38,264 nucleotides of DNA from Pseudomonadota bacterium (GCA_023423275.1 JAFAFW010000106.1:1-38264), one strand, 5' to 3'; shown: positions 1-8,694, numbered from the stretch's first letter. The notes: generated by a model from the letters alone, not told the origin. A program made the numbers and translations.

Positions 1-513
1 TCGTTCTTCCAGTGGTTCCCGTCGCGCGGGCTGACGTCCGAATACTGGGATCAGCTTTCGCTCACCGGCAAGGTGATGGATTACTTCTGGCATCTGACGC
101 TGCCGATCATCGCCATGTCGCTCGGCGCGTTCACGACCATGACGTTCCTGACCAAAAACTCGTTTCTGGATGAAATTCGAAAGCAGTATGTCCTGACGGC
201 CCGATCCAAAGGGTTGGGAGAACATCAGATCCTGTATGGGCACGTGTTCCGCAACGCGATGCTGCTCATCATCGCCGGATTTCCGAGCGCCTTCATCAGC
301 GCGTTCTTTACCGGCTCATTGTTGATCGAGACGATCTTTTCACTGGACGGTCTGGGACTGCTCGGCTTCGAGAGCATCATCAATCGCGATTATCCGGTCG
401 TATTCGCGACGCTCTACATTTTCTCGTTGCTCGGCCTCGTCGTGAACCTCATCTCCGATTTCATCTACACGCTGATCGACCCGCGGATCGACTTCGAGAG
501 CCGGGAGGTCTAG
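1..513 (+). CDS. yejB: Microcin C / peptide ABC transporter permease YejB (3' end only)
   Basis: This is the C-terminal part of an inner-membrane permease. The frame is open from base 1, so the true start lies upstream of the window. The 170 visible residues hold the DppB/OppB-type permease core: the EAA-type cytoplasmic loop (TARSKGLGEHQILYGHVFRNA, about bases 202-261), then the SAFFTGSLLIETIFSLDG stretch and a final DPRIDFESREV tail that is very typical of YejB. YejB pairs with YejE to form the channel through which oligopeptides, including microcin C in E. coli, are imported by an ATPase YejF and a binding protein YejA. The next gene starts 3 bases after the stop, so yejB, yejE and yejF form one operon; yejA would be expected upstream. 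Confidence in the family is high. Confidence 0.93.
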   Translation, partial: SFFQWFPSRGLTSEYWDQLSLTGKVMDYFWHLTLPIIAMSLGAFTTMTFLTKNSFLDEIRKQYVLTARSKGLGEHQILYGHVFRNAMLLIIAGFPSAFISAFFTGSLLIETIFSLDGLGLLGFESIINRDYPVVFATLYIFSLLGLVVNLISDFIYTLIDPRIDFESREV

Positions 514-516
514 GTC

Positions 517-1794
517 GTGGAGATGCGCACCAAAGACAAGATTGTTTCCGATGGGCCGGACGCTCCATCGCCGGACGACATCGCGCGCATCGAGCAGGAA
601 GACAAAATTGCCGCCGCCGGGTTTCAAAGCCAGCCCACGACCTGGATCGGACAGGCGCGCGAAACGATCGCCGGACGCTTCGGGCTGACGCCGCTCAATC
701 GCAGGCGCTGGGACAATTTCAAAGCCAACCGCCGCGGCTACTGGAGCTTCTGGATCTTCCTGGTTTTGTTCGTTCTTTCGCTGTTTGCCGAGTTCATCGC
801 AAACGACAAGCCGATCCTGGTTCGTTACAAAGGGGAATTCCTGTCGCCGGTGCTGGTGGATTATCCGGAGTCGAAATTCGGCGGGTTCCTCGCGGTCACG
901 GATTACAAGGATCCGTTCATTATCGATGAGATCCAGCAGAACGGCTGGATGATCTGGCCGCTGATCCGTTATTCTTACGGCTCGATCAATCGCGATTACC
1001 CGCGCATCAAGGGACCGGAGGATCGCTGTCTGGGTTTCCCCGCACCTCCGAGCTGGGCCACCAGCGCGGAACTCTGCGAGGCGCCGGCCGATCAGCTCGC
1101 GCGTTATCAGACATTCGGCAATACCAATTGGTTTGGAACCGACGATCAAGGCCGCGATGTCCTGGCGCGCATGATCTATGGCTTCCGGATCTCGGTCCTG
1201 TTCGGTTTGCTGCTGACGATCTTTTCATCCATCATCGGTGTCGCGGCCGGTGCCGTGCAGGGCTATTTCGGCGGGCGGGTCGATCTGTTCTTCCAGCGCG
1301 TTCTGGAAATCTGGTCGTCGATTCCCTCGCTCTACGTGCTGATCATCATTTCCTCGGTTCTGGTGCCGGGCTTCTGGACACTTCTTGGCGTGCTTCTGCT
1401 GTTCCAGTGGGTGTCGCTGGTCGGCGTGGTGCGTGCCGAATTCCTGCGCGGCCGCAATTTCGAGTATGTCACCGCGGCCCGCGCGCTCGGATTATCCGAC
1501 GGCAAGATCATGTTCAAGCATCTGTTGCCGAATGCGATGGTGGCGACGCTGACGTTCCTGCCGTTCAATCTCTCCGGCAGCATCACCGCGCTGACGGCGC
1601 TCGATTTCCTGGGCCTTGGGCTGCCGCCCGGTTCTCCATCGCTGGGTGAGTTGTTGGCCCAGGGCAAGGCGAACCTGCAGGCGCCCTGGCTTGGCCTCGC
1701 GGCGTTCTTCTCATTGGCGACGCTGCTGAGCCTTTTGATTTTTGTTGGCGAAGGTGTGCGCGATGCGCTCGACCCGCGCAAGACGTTCCGTTGA
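517..1794 (+). CDS. yejE: Microcin C / peptide ABC transporter permease YejE
   Basis: This is the second inner-membrane permease of the Yej importer, about 425 residues. It has a long hydrophilic N-terminus, a first membrane segment (about residues 75-95, WSFWIFLVLFVLSLFAEFIA) and a large extracytoplasmic segment containing the FGTDDQGRDVLARMIYG motif of DppC-type permeases. The five-helix core follows, with an EAA loop (TAARALGLSDGKIMFKHLLP). The C-terminus DALDPRKTF is characteristic of YejE. The start is a GTG at 517, preceded by a GGGAGG ribosome site inside the end of yejB; an ATG at 523 is an alternative. The gene sits 3 bases from yejB and is followed directly by yejF, so translation is probably coupled. 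Confidence 0.93.
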   Translation: MEMRTKDKIVSDGPDAPSPDDIARIEQEDKIAAAGFQSQPTTWIGQARETIAGRFGLTPLNRRRWDNFKANRRGYWSFWIFLVLFVLSLFAEFIANDKPILVRYKGEFLSPVLVDYPESKFGGFLAVTDYKDPFIIDEIQQNGWMIWPLIRYSYGSINRDYPRIKGPEDRCLGFPAPPSWATSAELCEAPADQLARYQTFGNTNWFGTDDQGRDVLARMIYGFRISVLFGLLLTIFSSIIGVAAGAVQGYFGGRVDLFFQRVLEIWSSIPSLYVLIIISSVLVPGFWTLLGVLLLFQWVSLVGVVRAEFLRGRNFEYVTAARALGLSDGKIMFKHLLPNAMVATLTFLPFNLSGSITALTALDFLGLGLPPGSPSLGELLAQGKANLQAPWLGLAAFFSLATLLSLLIFVGEGVRDALDPRKTFR

Positions 1795-1802
1795 GGCACG
1801 CC

Positions 1803-3437
1803 ATGAGCAACGGAACCCCACTCATCCGCGCCCACGATCTCTCGGTGGCTTTCCGATCGGGCCAGTCCACCAACCTCGCCGTGAAGGGCGTGAGCTTTGA
1901 GGTCAGCAAAGGCGAAACCGTAGCTCTGGTCGGCGAGTCCGGGTCTGGCAAGACCGTGTCGGCGCTGTCGGTGATGCGGCTGCTATCCTATCCGGCGGCT
2001 TCGCATCCGACGGGCGAAATCCTGTTCGGTGATCGCGATTTGCTGAAGCTTTCCGAAGCCGACATGCGCGATATCCGCGGCGCGAAGATCTCGATCATCT
2101 TCCAGGAACCGATGACCTCGCTCAATCCGCTGCATCCCATCGAGAAGCAAGTCGGAGAGGTTTTGAGAGTACATCGCGGCATGGAGGAAGGCGCCATTCG
2201 CACGCGCGTTCTGGAACTGCTGCACAAGGTCGGCGTACGCGATCCAGAAAAGCGACTGTCGAGCTTTCCGCATCAGTTGTCCGGCGGCCAGCGTCAGCGT
2301 GTCATGATTGCGATGGCGCTCGCTAACGAGCCAGACCTGCTGATTGCCGATGAACCGACGACGGCGCTGGACGTGACCATCCAGGCGCAGATCCTCGAGC
2401 TGCTGAAAGACCTGCAAGCCGAACTCGGCATGGCCATGTTGTTGATCACGCACGATCTCGGCGTCGTTCGGAAAATGGCCGATCGCGTGTACGTTATGAA
2501 CGCTGGCAAGATCGTCGAGGAAGGGAAGACCGCGGAGGTATTCGGCAATCCGCAGCACGCCTACACGCGCCACCTGATCAGCGCCGAGCCGAAAGGTGAG
2601 CCGCCCCCTGCCGACACCAGCACGCCCGTCGTGGTGGAGACGGACAATCTGAAAGTCTGGTTCCCGATCAAAAAGGGATTCCTGCGACGCACGGTCGATC
2701 ACGTCAAAGCGGTCGATGGATTGTCATTGAAGCTGCATGCGGGGCAGACCCTTGGGGTGGTCGGCGAATCCGGCTCCGGCAAAACAACGCTGGGGCTGGC
2801 GATCATGCGTCTGATCTCGTCGCAGGGCCCGGTCGTTTATCTCGGCAAGCGGATCGATGGTCTCAACTCGCGCGCGATGCGGCCGCTGCGAAAAGACATG
2901 CAGGTCGTCTTCCAGGATCCTTATGGATCGTTGTCGCCTCGCCTGTCTGTCGGACAGATCATCGAGGAGGGCTTGCTCATCCAGCAGCCCGGCCTGGGCT
3001 ACGCGCAGCGGCGCGATCGCGTCGCGCAGGCGTTGACGGAGGTCGGCCTGCCTGCCGACGCGCAAGATCGCTATCCGCATGAATTCTCAGGCGGGCAGCG
3101 GCAACGCATCGCCATCGCGCGCGCCATGGTGCTGTCGCCGAAGTTCGTGATGCTGGACGAGCCGACCAGTGCCCTCGATATGTCCGTGCAGGCACAAATT
3201 GTCGATCTCCTGCGCGACTTGCAATCCCGGCACAACCTGGCCTACCTGTTCATCAGCCACGATTTGCGCGTGGTGCGGGCGTTGTCGAGCCACGTCATCG
3301 TCATGCGGAATGGCAAGGTGGTGGAAGAGGGTTCGGCGGAGAAGATCTTCAGCGCGCCGGAAACGGACTACACCAAGGCGTTGCTGGCGGCCGCCTTCAA
3401 TCTCACCGTTGCGCATCGTGGCGCGGTTGCCGGTTGA
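1803..3437 (+). CDS. yejF: Microcin C / peptide ABC transporter ATPase YejF (dual ABC domains)
   Basis: This is a cytoplasmic ATPase with two full ABC cassettes in one chain, about 544 residues, that powers the YejBE channel. Each half has a Walker A (GESGSGKT), a signature (LSGGQRQR in the first, FSGGQRQR in the second) and a Walker B (LLIADEPTTALD; FVMLDEPTSALD), followed by the H-loop (ITHDLG; ISHDLR). The oligopeptide-transport C-terminal extension is present between the halves. I chose the ATG at 1803: the frame extends up to a TTG at 1791 inside the yejE stop, but 1803 has a GAGG site about 6 bases upstream. Only 27 bases separate its stop from the next gene, so the metabolic genes downstream may be read from the same transcript. 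Confidence 0.93.
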   Translation: MSNGTPLIRAHDLSVAFRSGQSTNLAVKGVSFEVSKGETVALVGESGSGKTVSALSVMRLLSYPAASHPTGEILFGDRDLLKLSEADMRDIRGAKISIIFQEPMTSLNPLHPIEKQVGEVLRVHRGMEEGAIRTRVLELLHKVGVRDPEKRLSSFPHQLSGGQRQRVMIAMALANEPDLLIADEPTTALDVTIQAQILELLKDLQAELGMAMLLITHDLGVVRKMADRVYVMNAGKIVEEGKTAEVFGNPQHAYTRHLISAEPKGEPPPADTSTPVVVETDNLKVWFPIKKGFLRRTVDHVKAVDGLSLKLHAGQTLGVVGESGSGKTTLGLAIMRLISSQGPVVYLGKRIDGLNSRAMRPLRKDMQVVFQDPYGSLSPRLSVGQIIEEGLLIQQPGLGYAQRRDRVAQALTEVGLPADAQDRYPHEFSGGQRQRIAIARAMVLSPKFVMLDEPTSALDMSVQAQIVDLLRDLQSRHNLAYLFISHDLRVVRALSSHVIVMRNGKVVEEGSAEKIFSAPETDYTKALLAAAFNLTVAHRGAVAG

Positions 3438-3464
3438 ACGAACAATCCAAGGGGACGAGGGGCA

Positions 3465-4412
3465 ATGGCGCTGCTCATTATTGGAGGCTCGCGCGCGGAG
3501 CTGTTTGCCAGTGAGGTGCGTGCGCGTCAGCCTGACCTCGATGTTCGGATCTGGCCGGACGTCGGCCGTGTCGAAGATATCCGGTACGCACTGGCTTGGT
3601 TGCCGCCTCTCGGTGCTTTGAGCACGCTGCCCAATCTGGAATTGATCGTGTCGGTCGGCGCTGGCGTCGATCACATCTTCCGGGATCCTGATCTGCCGAA
3701 CGTTCCGGTGGTGCGTTATGTCGACGGCGATCTGACCGGGCGTATGGCCGAGTATATTGCGCTGCAGGTTCTGTTTCACCAGCGTCGCATGTCGGAGTTC
3801 ATCGAGCTGCAGCGGTCGCGGACGTGGGAGTATCTGCCGGAACCTGCGGCTCATGAGGTGCGTGTCGGTATCATGGGCCTCGGCATCATGGGTGAGGGAG
3901 CGGCGAAGGCGCTGAGCGCATTTCGCTATCCTCTTCGTGGCTGGAGCCGCACGCCCAAGTCGATCGAGGGCATGAAAACTTTTGCGGGCAATGCGGAGCT
4001 CGATGATTTCCTGGCCGGGACCGACATTCTCGTTTGCGTGCTGCCCTATACGAAGGAAACGCATGGCATTCTCAATCGCGGTCTGATCCGGAAGCTATCG
4101 CGCAGCGGACGGCATTCGCGGTTGCCGGGACCGGTTTTGATCAATGCAGGGCGCGGCGGCCTGCAGGTTGAAGCGGATATCTTGGCCGCCCTCGATGCCG
4201 GCGAACTGTACGCCGCATCCTTGGATGTGTTCGAGACCGAGCCGCTCCCGGCCTCCAGTCCGCTCTGGTCGCATCCGCGTGTCGTGGTGACGCCGCACAA
4301 TGCTGCCGAAAGCAAACCCGAGGCGATCGTCACCTATACGTTGCGGCAGCTCTCACTCCATCGGTCGGGACAGGCGCCGGAGAACATCGTCGGTCGCGAG
4401 CGGGGTTATTAA
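3465..4412 (+). CDS. GhrA-like D-2-hydroxyacid dehydrogenase (glyoxylate/hydroxypyruvate reductase family)
   Basis: This is a cytosolic NAD(P)H-dependent 2-ketoacid reductase of the D-isomer 2-hydroxyacid dehydrogenase superfamily, 315 residues, matching GhrA-type glyoxylate/hydroxypyruvate reductases in length. The Rossmann dinucleotide motif GLGIMGEG lies in the middle (about residues 138-145). The three family catalytic residues are visible: Arg in LINAGRGG, Glu in the FETEPLP stretch, and His in TPHNAAE. A run rich in Ser, Arg and Gly (SRSGRHSRLPGP) just before the catalytic Arg is longer than in E. coli GhrA. A ribosome site (AAGGGGACGAGGGG) precedes the ATG. It begins 27 bases after yejF and precedes an ornithine cyclodeaminase-like gene, so it may recycle a 2-ketoacid released by amine oxidation; that role is inference. 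Confidence 0.85.
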   Translation: MALLIIGGSRAELFASEVRARQPDLDVRIWPDVGRVEDIRYALAWLPPLGALSTLPNLELIVSVGAGVDHIFRDPDLPNVPVVRYVDGDLTGRMAEYIALQVLFHQRRMSEFIELQRSRTWEYLPEPAAHEVRVGIMGLGIMGEGAAKALSAFRYPLRGWSRTPKSIEGMKTFAGNAELDDFLAGTDILVCVLPYTKETHGILNRGLIRKLSRSGRHSRLPGPVLINAGRGGLQVEADILAALDAGELYAASLDVFETEPLPASSPLWSHPRVVVTPHNAAESKPEAIVTYTLRQLSLHRSGQAPENIVGRERGY

Positions 4413-4495
4413 ATCGCGACGGGAACGATCCATCTTGCTGATCCCTAGACTTTAGGCGAAGCTAGGCTATCAGTGGGATTGACGAAGGCTGAGGT

Positions 4496-5482
4496 GTGGC
4501 TGGTTCGCAGGCAAACATCCGTTACCTGTCTCGTGACGACGTCGCGAGGCTCAAGCTGGGCGGCCGTCAGATGGCCGATGCCATCGAGGCAACGGTGAAG
4601 GCCGCAGCGGATGGTGCGGCGCAGAACTTTCCCAAAACCAGCAAAGTTCTGCCGGACGGGCGTTTGTTTCAATCGATCATGGCGGTTGGACTGGGCGATC
4701 CAGCCCCACGGATGGCAGCCACGAAGATCGTCGGTCTCTCGCCAGCCAATGCAAAACGCGGCCTGCCGCATCTCGGTGGTCTCATCGTGCTCAACGACGG
4801 CGAGACGGGATTGCCGCTTGCCGTCATGGATGCAACTTGGATAACCGAAGCGCGCACGGCGGCGATCAGCCTGATCGTGGCGCGCCGCTATGCACGCGCG
4901 GATGCGCGACGGATCGGGTTCGTTGCATGCGGAGGACAGGCCCTCTCGCACCTGTGGGTTTTCAAGGAAGTGTTTCCGCTCACCGATGTGACGGCATACA
5001 GCCGCAGCAAGGCGTCGGCGGAAAAGGTCGCCGACGCCGCAAAGGCCATGGGCCTTGAAGCGCGTGTGGCCGATGATCCGAAAGCGGCTGTGGCTGGGCA
5101 GGATATCGTCGTTACCAGCGTGCCGGATGCGCCTGGTCTGACGCCGTTTCTTGATGCCGATTGGCTTTCGTCGGGAAGCTTTGCCGCCTTCGTGGATTTG
5201 GGCCGGTCGTGGCGCGTTGAAGGCTTCGCTGGATTCGAGCAGCTTATCGTCGACGACCGCAAACAGGCTGCGGCCAGCGCCGCCTATCGCAAACTGACAC
5301 CCGGCGGCCCCTATACCGCTGACCTGACCGATATCGCAGGCGATGCAAACCTGCGCCGAAACAGTGAGGACGAGCGTGCAGTGTTCACGTTCCAGGGCAT
5401 GGCTCTGGCCGATCTTGCCGTTGCTGCCCTAGCCCTCCGGGCAGCCGAAGCCGCGGATATCGGGATGCTTCTTCCGGGCTAA
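4496..5482 (+). CDS. Ornithine cyclodeaminase / mu-crystallin family protein
   Basis: This is an NAD(P)-binding protein of the OCD/mu-crystallin family, 328 residues, the usual length. The family converts ornithine to proline, reduces ketimines, or acts on alanine, lysine and related substrates. Visible hallmarks are the N-terminal dimerisation and substrate domain, the segment GLPLAVMDATWITEARTAAISLIVARRYAR (about residues 101-130) that carries the conserved TEARTAA substrate-contact region, and a Rossmann segment with IGFVACGGQALSHLW (about 137-151). That segment has CGGQA where many members have G-x-G-x-Q-A. The start is a GTG at 4496 with AAGG and GAGG upstream. It lies 39 bases before a crotonase-fold gene in a catabolic cluster. 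The family is clear; the substrate cannot be assigned. Confidence 0.85.
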   Translation: MAGSQANIRYLSRDDVARLKLGGRQMADAIEATVKAAADGAAQNFPKTSKVLPDGRLFQSIMAVGLGDPAPRMAATKIVGLSPANAKRGLPHLGGLIVLNDGETGLPLAVMDATWITEARTAAISLIVARRYARADARRIGFVACGGQALSHLWVFKEVFPLTDVTAYSRSKASAEKVADAAKAMGLEARVADDPKAAVAGQDIVVTSVPDAPGLTPFLDADWLSSGSFAAFVDLGRSWRVEGFAGFEQLIVDDRKQAAASAAYRKLTPGGPYTADLTDIAGDANLRRNSEDERAVFTFQGMALADLAVAALALRAAEAADIGMLLPG

Positions 5483-5521
5483 AGCCCGCTTCATTTCAAC
5501 GACTGCGAAAGGTCCAAACTG

Positions 5522-6298
5522 ATGTCAGACGCCATTCTCACCAATATCGCCAACGGTGTCGCAACGGCGACGCTCAACAGGCCGGCGAAGCTCAATGCGT
5601 GGGATACGCCTATGCGGCTTGAGCTGGCAGAACTCCTCGATAAGTGGAATACGCAGCCGGACGTGCGCGCCATCGTTCTGACGGGTGCCGGAGACGGGGC
5701 TTTCTCGGCTGGCCAGGATCTCGATGAAACGCAGAAATTCCAGGACGGTGCCCAGGGGACGGACTGGTTTTACACGTGGCGCACATTCTACGAGTCGTTC
5801 CGTAAGCTCGAAAAGCCGATCGTTGCGGCACTCAACGGCGTCGCGGCCGGATCGGCTTATCAGGTCGCCTTGTTGACCGACGTCAGGGTGGGGCATCGCG
5901 GTGTGCGCATGGGCCAGCCTGAAATCAATTCCGGTATCGCCAGCGTGCTCGGCCCGATGCTGATGTACCATCGCATTGGCCTGTCGCATGCGACCGAGAT
6001 GACGCTGACCGGCCGGATGTTCGGCGCCGAGGAAGCGGCCAGGATCGGCTTGCTGCATCATCTCGTCGAAACACCTGCCGATGTCATGCCGAAGGCGCTC
6101 GAAGTTGCCAATCTTCTCGCCTCGAAGCCGCCGGTTGCGATGCGACTGACCAAACAATGGCTCAGGGAAATGACGCAGGCCGATTTCGAACACGCATTTA
6201 AAATGGGCGCTCCTATTCAGGCCGCGGCCTATGACTCGGGCGAACCACAGGCTGAAATGCGAAAGTTTTTCGAAGAGCGCGCAAAGCGGAAGAAGTGA
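5522..6298 (+). CDS. Enoyl-CoA hydratase/isomerase (crotonase) family protein
   Basis: This is a cytosolic crotonase-fold enzyme of 258 residues, acting on acyl-CoA thioesters. The two oxyanion-hole regions are visible: FSAGQDLDE (about residues 61-69) and NGVAAGSAYQ (about 105-114). The Glu of the GQPEINSGI motif (residue 134) aligns with Glu164 of rat crotonase. The position 20 residues earlier, Glu144 in true hydratases, is Gln114 here. Single-Glu members include enoyl-CoA isomerases and other non-hydratase enzymes, so hydratase activity should not be assumed. A GAAAGG sequence precedes the ATG. It sits between an OCD family gene and a polyamine-type importer, and an acyl-CoA ligase that could supply its substrate is encoded later in the same cluster. 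Confidence 0.9.
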   Translation: MSDAILTNIANGVATATLNRPAKLNAWDTPMRLELAELLDKWNTQPDVRAIVLTGAGDGAFSAGQDLDETQKFQDGAQGTDWFYTWRTFYESFRKLEKPIVAALNGVAAGSAYQVALLTDVRVGHRGVRMGQPEINSGIASVLGPMLMYHRIGLSHATEMTLTGRMFGAEEAARIGLLHHLVETPADVMPKALEVANLLASKPPVAMRLTKQWLREMTQADFEHAFKMGAPIQAAAYDSGEPQAEMRKFFEERAKRKK

Positions 6299-6362
6299 CG
6301 TTCTGCGGCCTGCCGGCGAAATCGTTTACTTCGGAGATTGACGGCTGCCTTCAAGTGACGGA

Positions 6363-6377
6363 AGCTGATTGTCAGCT
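6363..6377. promoter_or_regulatory. Short inverted repeat upstream of the ABC binding-protein gene
   Basis: AGCTGA-ttg-TCAGCT is a perfect 6-base dyad in the 107-base gap between the crotonase gene and the solute-binding protein gene. It could be part of an operator or a small mRNA hairpin. There is no supporting promoter match that I can defend, so confidence is low. Confidence 0.25.
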
Positions 6378-6405
6378 CCATGGATACAAAGAGTAAAGGG
6401 AGAAC

Positions 6406-7500
6406 ATGATGAGCGGAAAGAAGCATCCTACCCGTCTCGGCAAGCTTGACCTGACCCGTCGTCACGTCCTTGCCGGTGGTGCTGCAGTGGTCATGGTTCC
6501 GACCTTCTGGAAACAGGCATCTGCACAGGAAAAGCGAATTGTTATTCGCGATCCCGGTGGCCCGTATGTCCAGGCCTTCAAGGAGGCATTCTACGAGCCA
6601 TTCAAGGCCGCAACCGGCATCGAAGCTATCGGCTTGCAGGGCCAGCATGAACCGACCAGCCTGATCAAGGGCATGGTCGACACAAAGACCTACACCTGGG
6701 ATATGGCCCATCTTTCGATGGCGGCCTGCCTTCAATCTGCCGACGGCGGATATCTTGAGAAGCTGAATGTGACGTCGCCGGGCATTGAAGCAACACCGGC
6801 GGAATACAAGAACGATTATTTCGTCGGCGTAAACGTGTTTGCGACCACCCTGGCCTATCGCACAGATGCTTTCGAGGGCAAAGGAAAGGCGCCGCCGCAG
6901 TCGTGGGCGGATTATTTCGACGTCGAGAAATTCCCCGGTCGTCGCGCGATGCGCAAGCATCCGTTCGACACCATTGAGGAAGCGCTGATGGCCGACGGCG
7001 TGTCGCCGGATAATCTCTATCCGCTCGATTTCGACCGTGCCTACAAGAAGCTCGACGCCTTCAAGAAGAACGTCGCGGTCTGGTGGACGGGCGGTGCACA
7101 GACGTCTCAGCTTCTCAAGAGCGGCGAGGTGGACATCTGTCCCGCCTGGAACGCGCGTGCCCAGGCTGCCATCGATGATGGGGCTCCGGTCAAGATCGTC
7201 TGGAACCAGCACCTGTGGTCACCGGAAGGCTGGACCATCCTGAAGGGCTCGCCGAAAGCAGACATGTGCCGCGAATTCATCAAGTTTGCGACGGATGCCA
7301 AAAAGCAGGCGGCCTACACGAAGTCACTCGGCTACGGCCCGACGCTTCCGGAAGCCTACAAATACATCGACGCGGAACGGGCCAAGATTCTGCCGACGGC
7401 ACCTGAGAACATCAAGAGCCGGAGGCAGTTCGACGATCAGTTCTGGTCGAAGGTCAAGGACAAGGAAATCGAGCGCTTCAACGCCTGGATTCTGAGCTGA
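6406..7500 (+). CDS. Tat-exported polyamine-type ABC transporter substrate-binding protein
   Basis: This is a periplasmic solute-binding protein of 364 residues in the PotD/iron(III)-type family (bacterial extracellular solute-binding protein cluster). The N-terminus carries a twin-arginine signal (LTRRHVLAGGAAVV, about residues 21-34) and a likely cleavage after ASA near residue 45. This suggests export in folded form. The mature protein starts with the KRIVIRDPGGPYVQAF pattern common in binding proteins for polyamines and similar organic cations. It also contains the WSPEGWTILKGS segment found in such proteins. ATGs at 6406 and 6409 both fit the GGGAG site at 6398-6402; 6409 has the better spacing. 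It is followed by its ATPase and permease genes. A ligand of the polyamine, amino acid or opine type is inferred from the family and neighbours only. Confidence 0.9.
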   Translation: MMSGKKHPTRLGKLDLTRRHVLAGGAAVVMVPTFWKQASAQEKRIVIRDPGGPYVQAFKEAFYEPFKAATGIEAIGLQGQHEPTSLIKGMVDTKTYTWDMAHLSMAACLQSADGGYLEKLNVTSPGIEATPAEYKNDYFVGVNVFATTLAYRTDAFEGKGKAPPQSWADYFDVEKFPGRRAMRKHPFDTIEEALMADGVSPDNLYPLDFDRAYKKLDAFKKNVAVWWTGGAQTSQLLKSGEVDICPAWNARAQAAIDDGAPVKIVWNQHLWSPEGWTILKGSPKADMCREFIKFATDAKKQAAYTKSLGYGPTLPEAYKYIDAERAKILPTAPENIKSRRQFDDQFWSKVKDKEIERFNAWILS

Positions 7501-7527
7501 TCGGCCAGGATTCATCTCGATCGAAAC

Positions 7528-7557
7528 GTGCGGGCAGGCCTATCGCGCCTGCCGCAC
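7528..7557 (+). terminator. GC-rich hairpin between binding-protein and ATPase genes (attenuator-like)
   Basis: GTGCGGGCAGGC (7528-7539) pairs with GCCTGCCGCAC (7547-7557) with one bulged G and a 7-base loop. It is followed by CCCCTTTG, not a full T-tract. It lies 28 bases after the binding-protein stop and ends 36 bases before the ATPase start. Such hairpins often stabilise binding-protein mRNA or cause partial termination, giving excess binding protein over the membrane parts. Confidence 0.5.
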
Positions 7558-7593
7558 GCCCCTTTGAGCGAATGGCGTGAGGTTTGAACCGCA

Positions 7594-8694
7594 GTGACGC
7601 AACCCAAGCTCAAGATCCGTGAGCTGCGTAAAACGTATGGCCCTGTCGTCGCGTTGGGCAGTGCCAGCATCGAGATGCCTGAGGGCGAGTTTTTAACCCT
7701 CCTCGGTCCGTCCGGGTCCGGCAAGACGACGATGCTCATGATGATTGCCGGGTTGGTGCCGCCCGACTCGGGTGAGGTCTGGATCGACGGCAAGCTCGCG
7801 ACGTACGCACCGCCGCACAAGCGCGATATCGGTGTGGTTTTCCAGAATTACGCGCTGTTTCCACACCTCACCGTTTTTGAAAATATCGCGTTCCCGCTCC
7901 GCATGCGCGGAACGCCGGAGGCTGAAATCCGCAACGAAGTAAAGCGGGTGCTGGAGCTGATCCAACTCGCCCATGTCGGTGACAGGCTGCCGCGCGCACT
8001 ATCAGGTGGCCAGCAGCAGCGGATCGCCCTTGCGCGCTGCATCGTCTATCGCCCGTCGATCGTGCTGATGGATGAGCCGCTTGGCGCGCTGGACAAGAAA
8101 CTGCGCGATCAGATGAAGCTGGAGATCAAGCGGCTGCACGAGGATCTCGGCATCACCGTTCTCTATGTCACGCACGACCAGGAGGAGGCGATGATCATGT
8201 CGGATCGCATCTGCCTGATGAATAATGCGCGTATCGAGCAGATTGGCACGCCCACAGAACTTTATTTCAAACCCAAGACGGCGTTTGCGGCGGATTTCCT
8301 CGGTGAATCGAACCTGCTCGAGGCGTCAATCGATGGCGCCGACGGTTCCGAGGTCAGTCTGGTGACGACGTCGGGCGCACGTCTCAAGGCCGCCGTGGAG
8401 CCGGGGCGCACCTTCCGTCAAGGTCAGGCCGTGAAGGTCATGGTGCGGCCCGAGATGATTTCCGTCATGAGTAACGGTGCCGCGGCCGACAATGTCATCG
8501 AAGGCCGATTGACCGACGCCATTCTGGTCGGAGGCGTGACGAAATACTACGCGCGCCTTGCTGACGGCACCGAGGTCTCTGCGACGGACCTGACCCGCGG
8601 GCCAATGCCGCCGTTGGCGCGCGACAGCGTCATCCGGTTTGGATGGCCCAAGGCGAGTGCGGTTGTACTTCCGGTCGGGGAGGACGCTGCGTGA
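7594..8694 (+). CDS. Polyamine-type ABC transporter ATP-binding protein (PotA-like)
   Basis: This is a cytoplasmic ATPase of 366 residues that energises the importer. The ABC domain covers about residues 5-240: Walker A GPSGSGKT, Q-loop FQNYALFPHLTVFENI, signature LSGGQQQR, Walker B IVLMDEPLGALD and H-loop VTHDQEEA. The C-terminal third (about 280-360) is a TOBE-type regulatory domain, with VMVRPEMISV marking its start. This is the layout of PotA, FbpC and related importers. It begins with a GTG at 7594, with GTGAGG upstream. Its stop codon overlaps the GTG start of the permease (GTGA), so the two are translationally coupled. Confidence 0.93.
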   Translation: MTQPKLKIRELRKTYGPVVALGSASIEMPEGEFLTLLGPSGSGKTTMLMMIAGLVPPDSGEVWIDGKLATYAPPHKRDIGVVFQNYALFPHLTVFENIAFPLRMRGTPEAEIRNEVKRVLELIQLAHVGDRLPRALSGGQQQRIALARCIVYRPSIVLMDEPLGALDKKLRDQMKLEIKRLHEDLGITVLYVTHDQEEAMIMSDRICLMNNARIEQIGTPTELYFKPKTAFAADFLGESNLLEASIDGADGSEVSLVTTSGARLKAAVEPGRTFRQGQAVKVMVRPEMISVMSNGAAADNVIEGRLTDAILVGGVTKYYARLADGTEVSATDLTRGPMPPLARDSVIRFGWPKASAVVLPVGEDAA

